Source: Chloropicon primus
Taxonomy: Eukaryota > Chlorophyta > Chloropicophyceae > Chloropicales > Chloropicaceae
Direction: 5' to 3'
Assembly (NCBI GenBank): GCA_023205875.1
Contig: CP060757.1
Span: 1,116,001 to 1,180,000 of the forward strand
Length of the DNA: 64,000 bases
Shown here: positions 58,079 to 64,000 of the stretch, in pieces
How the letters are laid out: every line of letters starts with the position of its first letter
Numbering within the stretch: position 1 is the first letter of the stretch
Notes under the pieces: model-generated
Database searches by the model: none
Told to the model about the DNA's origin: nothing
Seen by the model: only the letters and a program-made list of their open reading frames with translations
Program-made: the position numbers and the translations under genes

Positions 58079-59779
58079 TTAAAATGGTGGTTCGTTGTGT
58101 GGAACTTCCTCTTCTTCCACGGGGGTGTCTGGTGGTGGAGCCTCCTCCCCCTCCTCCCCCTCCTCCCCTCCCCCTCCTCCTTCTCCTTCTCCTTCCCCGT
58201 CCCCTTCCGCTGGCGGCATAATCAGATTGCCCTCTTCATCCAAAGGAGGCAAGTTCGCTCCGGGCGCGGTCGGGTGGTAAACCTTATACTTCTCTGGTAT
58301 CTCGTCTGCATACATAGATCCAAACCGCTCTTCGGCATACACAACTTTCCTGTAAGACCAACCAGACATCATCTTCCACGTGTTCCAATCCTCGCTCTCC
58401 TCGGCTATGGTATTGATCATTTCTATGATATTTTCAAGTTGAACCTTCTCTCTGTTGTCCCTGTCCCACTGTCCTAGGATGGGTTCTATCTCATCATAAT
58501 AGTGGTACGGAATGTTCTGGCCCCTCCAATCTTTCTGATACCCGAAAAGAGTCACCTGGTTGCATATCAGGTGAGAAAGGACGATGCCAAAGAACCCATT
58601 CGAAGGGGCACCGATCCTGTTGACGTTCATCACGTAGTGGTGGAACATAGGGTCGATCACATGAACCCTCAAATCGCTTCCTTCGGAGTTGACCATGATC
58701 TCTGCCTCCTCCTTCATCTGGTTGAACATCTCCCTGCTCGTTATGTGCTGCAGGATGATCTCATGAGTGCCCGGCTCGTGATACAGGAAGTGCTGAGAAT
58801 TGTCCAGGCGGTACGTCGTTCGCTTCCCCACGCTCTCCTCGAAACCAAAGGTTGGGCCACCGTTGAAGCGAAAGACTGCATCGTGCTTGTCTATCTGCTC
58901 TCCCAGCGGAGCCAGGAGGAGCCCACCCCCGTTCCCGATGATCGCACAAGAATCATGCTTGTGCCTGATGTGATACTTGAGCGGATCCTTGTCCGGAATG
59001 ATTCCGCTGTCCACTAGCTCGCCGTTGACGCTGCCCACGAAGAGGGACTTGAAGGTCGGACAGTTTTCTAACCACAGGGACATGTTGCTCTTCGTGTCCC
59101 CCGGCGGTGGGATGACCTTTGGCATCTTCAGCCTTCCTCCCACCTTCCATGACTCGCCGGACATGACCACGTCCTCTGGTCCCGAGGTCAGAAGCTCCTT
59201 GGTGCTGTTGTAGCCGCAGTGCTCCCTGATTGGGAAGAGCAGGAGCGTCTGTTCCTCCCGCCTCTGCCGCCTCAGCTCGGCCCTCAGCTGCGCTGCCCTT
59301 TGCCTACACCGAGCACTCGAGCACTTTGGCCGAATGCTCCCTATATCCACCGCCGGCTTCTCCTTCTTCTTCTTGTCGCCTTTCTTCTTCCCAGGTTTCG
59401 GTTGCAGTGGGACAGCCGTGAATTCCCCCCCAGGGATCTGCACCTCAGTCTCCGATACCATTCCCGTTCCCTCGAACGACCCTGCGCCCAACCCGCTTTC
59501 GACGCCCCACGCCGTCTCTGAATTTCCGTCGAGCTCGTGTTGCCTATTATAATTTCCGCCGTTCGCCTTCTTCTTGGTCTTTGGCGGCACATAGCCCTCA
59601 GGCCTCGTCTGGGGCAGCTGTATGTGCTGTATGTGCGGGCTCTCTACCACGAGCTCGTGTTGCCTATTGAGCCCGTCGAGCGCCACCAAAACCACTACGC
59701 ACACTACGAGGACTTTCACGGTCAGCGATCCCGAGTCCGATCCCTTGGATCTGTGGTCCCCTTCGCTATACCTGCCCAT
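58079..59779 (-). CDS. GT29 sialyltransferase-like glycosyltransferase
   Basis: A 566-residue type II membrane protein with a short cytosolic tail, a signal anchor at ~15-35 (VKVLVVCVVVLVALDGLN) and a ~200-residue stem. The GT29 catalytic domain has the L-sialyl motif (SCAIIGNGGGLLLAPLGEQI, then HDAVFRFNG) and the S-sialyl motif (GAPSNGFFGIVLSHLICNQV). A His-rich VS-like segment (NIPYHYYDE) follows. The C-terminus is an acidic Gly/Glu/Pro tail. GT29 enzymes of animals transfer sialic acid; green-lineage members act in the Golgi, probably on Kdo/Dha-like or other acidic sugars. Substrate here is unknown. A 7-residue element (NRQHELx) occurs twice in the stem and near the anchor, from a short DNA duplication at ~59530 and ~59650. 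Confidence 0.88.
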   Translation of the reverse strand: MGRYSEGDHRSKGSDSGSLTVKVLVVCVVVLVALDGLNRQHELVVESPHIQHIQLPQTRPEGYVPPKTKKKANGGNYNRQHELDGNSETAWGVESGLGAGSFEGTGMVSETEVQIPGGEFTAVPLQPKPGKKKGDKKKKEKPAVDIGSIRPKCSSARCRQRAAQLRAELRRQRREEQTLLLFPIREHCGYNSTKELLTSGPEDVVMSGESWKVGGRLKMPKVIPPPGDTKSNMSLWLENCPTFKSLFVGSVNGELVDSGIIPDKDPLKYHIRHKHDSCAIIGNGGGLLLAPLGEQIDKHDAVFRFNGGPTFGFEESVGKRTTYRLDNSQHFLYHEPGTHEIILQHITSREMFNQMKEEAEIMVNSEGSDLRVHVIDPMFHHYVMNVNRIGAPSNGFFGIVLSHLICNQVTLFGYQKDWRGQNIPYHYYDEIEPILGQWDRDNREKVQLENIIEMINTIAEESEDWNTWKMMSGWSYRKVVYAEERFGSMYADEIPEKYKVYHPTAPGANLPPLDEEGNLIMPPAEGDGEGEGEGGGGGEEGEEGEEAPPPDTPVEEEEVPHNEPPF

Positions 59780-60355
59780 GCTGTCTGCCCGAACCTTTAC
59801 GGCCCAAACCCAAGTCCCCCCTCAAAATGTTTTCGTTCTTCTCCCACTGCGTAGCTCCCAAAGTCTTTGCCCTTCGCGCTCACATGTGCCTCCTTCTCAT
59901 CTCGCCAGCCTCCACACAAAAAGCCCTTTCCCTTGTCGACCTTCCTCCCAGTCCCCCTCCTCCTCCTCGAAACCCTCCCCCTCCTCGAGAAACCTGGTTC
60001 CTGTTCCTGTCCTGTTCCTGTTCCTGGTCCCCTTCCCCCCTTTCTTGGCTGTGTCTCGTGTTGCGGTGCCTTGGCCAAGACGCTATTCCAGCAACCTGCC
60101 AATCTTTCCTCCGCCCCCTTCATCAATCCATCACCCTGGAACCTGGAAAAAATCAATCGATGGATGGCAATCGTACAACACCAAAGGAATCCTCCGTCGT
60201 CGTACAGTGTTTGGTTGGGTCGTACCAATAAAGGTCGGAAATGTCCGAAAAGGGTGTAAAGGAATTTTCCAGGTTTTGAAATGACAGAGAGGGGAGAGAG
60301 CCGATGAAGAGGGCTCGGACTGGCGCGGTGTGGTGTGGTGTGAAGGGAAGAAGGA
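59780..60355. promoter_or_regulatory. Divergent promoter region, GT29 / RPT2
   Basis: 576 bp between diverging starts. CT/TC-rich tracts and a CTGTTCCTGTTCCTG repeat lie at 60000-60030. No protein or RNA gene is seen, although RPT2 regulatory elements are expected here. Confidence 0.4.
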
Positions 60356-61927
60356 ATGGGGCAGAACCAAAGCACGGGTGGAGGGGGAGGGGGGAAGAAG
60401 GAGGTGAGTGGGCGTGGGGAAGAGTTGTCTCGTTGGGTTGCTTCGTTCGTTTTGGAGAGAGGGTGAAGTGTGTCGGGGAACGACGTCGTGATCTCGCTGG
60501 AGATCTGCGTGTCCTCTTCCTCTTGTCTCGTCGTGTAGATCGAGCTTCACGTACGGGCCTCACGTGCGACTCGTCTCTTGCGGAGAGCTGACTTTCGACT
60601 CGTCTCTTCTATTTTGGTCTGATGAACTTCCGCGCGACGGAACGCGACACGACAGGGGAGGAAGAAGAAGTGGGAGCCACCAGCGGCACCCACGCGCGTG
60701 GGAAAGAAGCAGAGAAAGAAGGGAACGCAAGGCTTCCTGGGCAACAAGCTCCCCAGCGTCACCCCGACCGCGAAATGCAAGCTCAGGCACCTGAAGCTGG
60801 AGAGGATAAAGGATTGGCTCCTCATGGAGCAGGAGTTCGTTTCGAACATGCAGAGGACGAAGCCGCAGGAGGAGCGGCACGAGGAGGAGAGCTCCAAGGT
60901 GGACGAGCTGAGGGGCTCGCCCATGAGCATAGGGACTTTGGAGGAGATCATCGACGACAACCACGCCATCGTGTCCTCCTCCGTGGGGCCAGAGTACTAC
61001 GTGAACATCATGTCCTTCGTCGACAAGAGTCAGCTCGAGCCCGGGTGCTCTGTTTTGATGCACAACAAGGTCCTGTCCGTCGTGGGCATCATGAATGACG
61101 ACACGGACCCTCTGGTCAGCGTGATGAAGGTCGACAAGGCTCCCCTTGAGTCGTACGCGGACGTGGGAGGCCTGGAGAAGCAGATCATGGAGATCAAGGA
61201 GGCCGTTGAGCTGCCCTTGACCCACCCCGAGCTGTACGAGGACATCGGAATCAAACCTCCAAAGGGTGTCATTCTTTACGGAGAGCCAGGAACAGGGAAA
61301 ACGCTTCTGGCCAAAGCTGTCGCGAATTCGACCTCGGCGACCTTCCTGCGCGTGGTCGGATCGGAGCTCATTCAAAAGTACCTCGGTGATGGCCCGAAGC
61401 TGGTGAGGGAGCTGTTCAGGGTCGCGGAGGAGATGTCGCCCTCGATCGTCTTCATCGATGAGATTGACGCCGTGGGAACCAAGAGGTACGACTCGACCTC
61501 GGGCGGGGAGAGGGAGATTCAGCGTACTATGCTGGAGCTCCTGAATCAAATGGACGGCTTCGACGCCTTGTCAGAGGTGAAGGTCATCATGGCGACAAAC
61601 AGGATAGAGAGTTTAGACCCCGCCCTCCTCAGGCCTGGAAGGATAGACCGAAAGATAGAGTTCCCCTTGCCAGATGCAAAGACGAAGAGGAGAATCTTCC
61701 AAATCCACACGGGGAGAATGACCTTGTCAGACGATGTCAACCTCGAGGAGTTCGTCATGGCGAAGGACGAGTTGTCCGGCGCAGACATCAAAGCCGTGTG
61801 CACGGAGGCTGGACTCTTGGCACTGAGAGAGCGAAGGATGAAGGTTACCCACGCCGACTTCAAAAAGGCAAAGGAGAAAGTGTTGTACAAGAAGAAAGAA
61901 GGTGTCCCTGAAGGCCTGTACATGTGA
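60356..61927 (+). CDS. RPT2: 26S proteasome regulatory ATPase RPT2, two exons
   Basis: The exons are 60356-60403 and 60656-61927. The 252-base intron has donor GTGAGT and acceptor GACACGACAG, phase 0. Exon 1 encodes [16 protein letters not shown], the typical Rpt2 N-terminus with Gly2 ready for myristoylation. Exon 2 resumes [18 protein letters not shown]. The 439-residue product has the coiled coil and OB domain, then the AAA+ domain with Walker A GEPGTGKT (Glu where Pro is usual), Walker [11 protein letters not shown], and the SRH region ending in [10 protein letters not shown]. The C-terminus GLYM resembles the gate-opening HbYX tail (LYL in others). RPT2 unfolds substrates and opens the 20S gate. 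Without exon 1 the frame would start only at a GTG inside conserved sequence. Confidence 0.95.
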
Positions 61928-61970
61928 GATCAAAGCGAATATCCTAAACCTTTTATACATCAAATTGTAT

Positions 61971-64000
61971 TTACTTCTTCTTTTTCTTACCCTTATCCTT
62001 CTTTCCTCCCTTCTTCTTCGACGCTGTGCTAACCGCCCGGCCCTTGTTTGAGTTGCTAGGGAGCTTGTACGACCACTCGAGAAGCTCTTGGTCCTGTTCT
62101 GACTCAGTTGTGTCAAACTTGGACATCTCCGTCACAATCTCATTGACGGTCAGAGGCTTCTCGTTCACGGTCTTGCCCCTGCTCGAGGACGCAATCGACT
62201 TGCAGACCTCCTCTATCGCGGTTGCGGTGTGACCCCGACTAATGTACGTCAGAGAGGACAGATCGAAGTCTGGTCTCAAGGGGATGCGCTCGTTCGCGAA
62301 CTTTCTTGCCCAAAGTTCTCTCAGAGACGCATAATCGGGCAAGGGAAGATAAACGTGCTTGCTGAAGAAGCCGACGAAGGCCTTCTCATCCTTCTTCACG
62401 CACAGCTGGGGCTCGCTGGAGTGACCAATCACAAGGAGCCTCTCTCCTGCTTTGACGGTCTTCATTTCCTTGAGCAGGTCTTTTTTGATCCTATCAAACT
62501 TTTCCTCGGCATCCCCAAGGTACTCCTTCTGCTTCTTTTTATCAGAGCAGAAGACCTTCTCGGCCTCTTCGATCAGAATCACTGACGGGGCCATCGCTCT
62601 CGCGACCTTGAAGACCATGTGAATCATCAGTTGAGACTCCTTGCCCTTGTACTTCCCGTCCGTATTCCTCGGACTGATGTTGAAGATGTTGGCTCCAACA
62701 GACGTTGCGACAATGTTCGTCAGGAGCGACTTTCCTGAGTCCTTCACTCCGTAGAAAAGCACTGCCTTGCAGAATGGCGACCTTTCGTGAAGATATTCGC
62801 TTCCCAGGGGCAGGATGCAGAGCTCCTTCACGAGCTCCCTAGTTTGCCCGATGGAGGGCCTGATGATCTCGTCAGTCTGCTTCAGGGCAGAACCCAAGAA
62901 GTTGAATTCTCCGATGTACTCCTTCACGTTTTTTGTGTCATATGGGCGACAGATGCCCTGCTCAACAAGTTCGGCATACAGGGACTCCAAGCTCCTGTCC
63001 GCAGTGAGATCCTTCTTTCCTTTTCCCTTCTTCCCCTTCTTGTCTTTCTTTCCTTTCCCCTTCTTTTTCTTATCCTTCTTCCCCTTCTTCCCCTTCTTCC
63101 CCTTCTTTCCGCTCCTTGCCGCCTTCTCTGCCTCCACCATCTCTCTGAGGTTCTCAAGGAGAACCCTCATGTCCTTGTCCACTTCTACTCGAACTTCGTC
63201 GTAAACGACGGGGCGGAGCTCGTCCTTGACCATCTCAGCGTCATACTTTTGGAAAAAGTTGTTGCTCTCATCTCTTTCCTGCCACTTGCCGCTGTAACTC
63301 TTGACGCTGGTCTCTATGTCGGTGATGAATTTGGACTCTGGGGCCTTGTGCTCGTTCTGCTCCTCCTGCTCCTCCTCCCCTTTGTCATCGCCCTTGTCCC
63401 CCTTCTTGTCACCCTTCTTATCCTTCGAGTCCTTGTCCTTTGCATCCTTGTCGGCTTTGCCTGCCTCCTCCGCGGGCTCGTCCGGCTCCATCTCAGCTTC
63501 AGTCAAAATCATTTTCGAGCCTCCATCTTCCTCCTCGGGAAGGCTGTTGTACTCTCCGTTCTCAGGGTTCCTGGTCTCCACGAACCACTGGTTGATCTTG
63601 TCCTGAATCTCCTCCTTCATATCAGGGCCTTCCGTCTCGAAGATCCTTTCCTTGAGAGCAATAAGAGCCTTCTCGTACTCATCGCGGTTCTCTCCCTGCA
63701 TGATCCTTCTACGATCGAGGTTCTTCGCCTGCTTGGTGATCGGGTTGTCGTTCTCGTCCCTTGGCTTCGGCTTCATTCCGATGAATATGAGTTCCTCCTC
63801 TTCCATCAGCTTGACCTTCTTCCTCGTGATGTGAGCCCGAACCACGGACTGAATCTTGATGGCAGCCTCGTTCGGCGCTATAATGCGGCCGCTAACCTGC
63901 ATCTCCGTGTCAAAGGCTTGCTGCCTCTTCAGCTTCTCCACCAGCTTTGTCTTCTGTCGTCCCTGGCGACCGCGCTCGTTCGCCTGAATGATTTTAATGG
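61971..64000 (-). CDS. DRC11: IQ and AAA domain protein DRC11/IQCA1, 5' end off the window
   Basis: A minus-strand frame open from beyond base 64000 to the stop at 61971, at least 676 residues. Near the right edge it has IQ-like sequence (IKIIQANERGRQGRQ), then a clearer IQ motif (AAIKIQSVVRAHITRKKVK). Acidic and Lys-rich low-complexity segments follow (63002-63115 region encodes GKKGKKGKKGKKDKKKKG-type repeats). The AAA ATPase domain comes next: Walker A FYGVKDSGKSLL, then GANIFNISPRNTDGKY and Walker B SVILIEEAEKVF. The Lys-rich C-terminus ends in KKKKK. This order matches IQCA1/DRC11, a subunit of the nexin-dynein regulatory complex of motile flagella. Its presence suggests that this alga keeps flagellar genes. 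It lies tail-to-tail with RPT2 (43 bp). Confidence 0.9.
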   Translation of the reverse strand, partial: IKIIQANERGRQGRQKTKLVEKLKRQQAFDTEMQVSGRIIAPNEAAIKIQSVVRAHITRKKVKLMEEEELIFIGMKPKPRDENDNPITKQAKNLDRRRIMQGENRDEYEKALIALKERIFETEGPDMKEEIQDKINQWFVETRNPENGEYNSLPEEEDGGSKMILTEAEMEPDEPAEEAGKADKDAKDKDSKDKKGDKKGDKGDDKGEEEQEEQNEHKAPESKFITDIETSVKSYSGKWQERDESNNFFQKYDAEMVKDELRPVVYDEVRVEVDKDMRVLLENLREMVEAEKAARSGKKGKKGKKGKKDKKKKGKGKKDKKGKKGKGKKDLTADRSLESLYAELVEQGICRPYDTKNVKEYIGEFNFLGSALKQTDEIIRPSIGQTRELVKELCILPLGSEYLHERSPFCKAVLFYGVKDSGKSLLTNIVATSVGANIFNISPRNTDGKYKGKESQLMIHMVFKVARAMAPSVILIEEAEKVFCSDKKKQKEYLGDAEEKFDRIKKDLLKEMKTVKAGERLLVIGHSSEPQLCVKKDEKAFVGFFSKHVYLPLPDYASLRELWARKFANERIPLRPDFDLSSLTYISRGHTATAIEEVCKSIASSSRGKTVNEKPLTVNEIVTEMSKFDTTESEQDQELLEWSYKLPSNSNKGRAVSTASKKKGGKKDKGKKKKK

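Overview
The window reads as nuclear DNA of a small green alga. It is GC-rich, densely packed and intron-poor. It encodes spliceosomal, proteasomal, retromer and eIF2 proteins alongside many plastid-type proteins of the green lineage: an FtsHi pseudoprotease, a YbaB/EbfC protein, trigger factor, an ABCF5-type ABC-F protein, a CorA/MRS2 magnesium channel, an RH22-like helicase and a MinC-like protein. Arginine is mostly AGG/CGC and leucine mostly CTC/CTG. A compact picoalga such as a chloropicophyte would fit, but that placement is inference; I am confident only of 'green alga'. The few introns I could place are about 90-250 bases long, with GT(A/G)AG-type donors and pyrimidine-rich CAG/TAG acceptors.

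Layout. Strands alternate almost gene by gene, giving head-to-head pairs that share roughly 250-580 bp promoters and tail-to-tail pairs separated by about 20-100 bp. From left to right: an N-terminal fragment of an unknown gene (-); a small secreted protein; an organellar DEAD-box helicase; an AAAP transporter; RWDD2; SYF1/XAB2; a tandem array of four ~0.95 kb units, each holding a tRNA-Pro(UGG) and a copy of the 3' end of the neighbouring FTSHI gene; the intact FTSHI; RAD51B; a TlyA-type rRNA methyltransferase; a tiny three-exon ATP synthase subunit e; YbaB/EbfC; ABCF5; VPS35; xanthine dehydrogenase; a J-TPR-WD40 protein; a VOC/glyoxalase-fold protein; eIF2alpha; mercaptopyruvate sulfurtransferase; trigger factor; a ~2,770-residue secreted LamG/IPT/kelch mosaic; OsmC; MRS2; a MinC-domain membrane protein; a possible small unrecognised gene; two tandem type II membrane-anchored subtilases; a second J-TPR-WD40 protein; a GT29 sialyltransferase-like enzyme; RPT2; and the 3' part of DRC11/IQCA1.

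The most unusual items are these. (1) The tRNA-Pro/FTSHI tandem array, whose breakpoint falls inside the tRNA acceptor stem. (2) The MinC C-terminal domain fused to a four-helix membrane region. (3) Two J-TPR-WD40 fusions in one window. (4) The subtilase pair, with an ~890 bp tract that is essentially identical between otherwise diverged genes, and an unrecognised shared C-terminal domain. (5) The giant surface protein, with a jelly-roll segment apparently inserted into its kelch propeller.

The genes do not form one pathway. Plastid biogenesis is the commonest theme, and DRC11 suggests retained flagellar genes. Exon models for the spliced genes were built by eye from splice-site consensus, reading frame and remembered homology.
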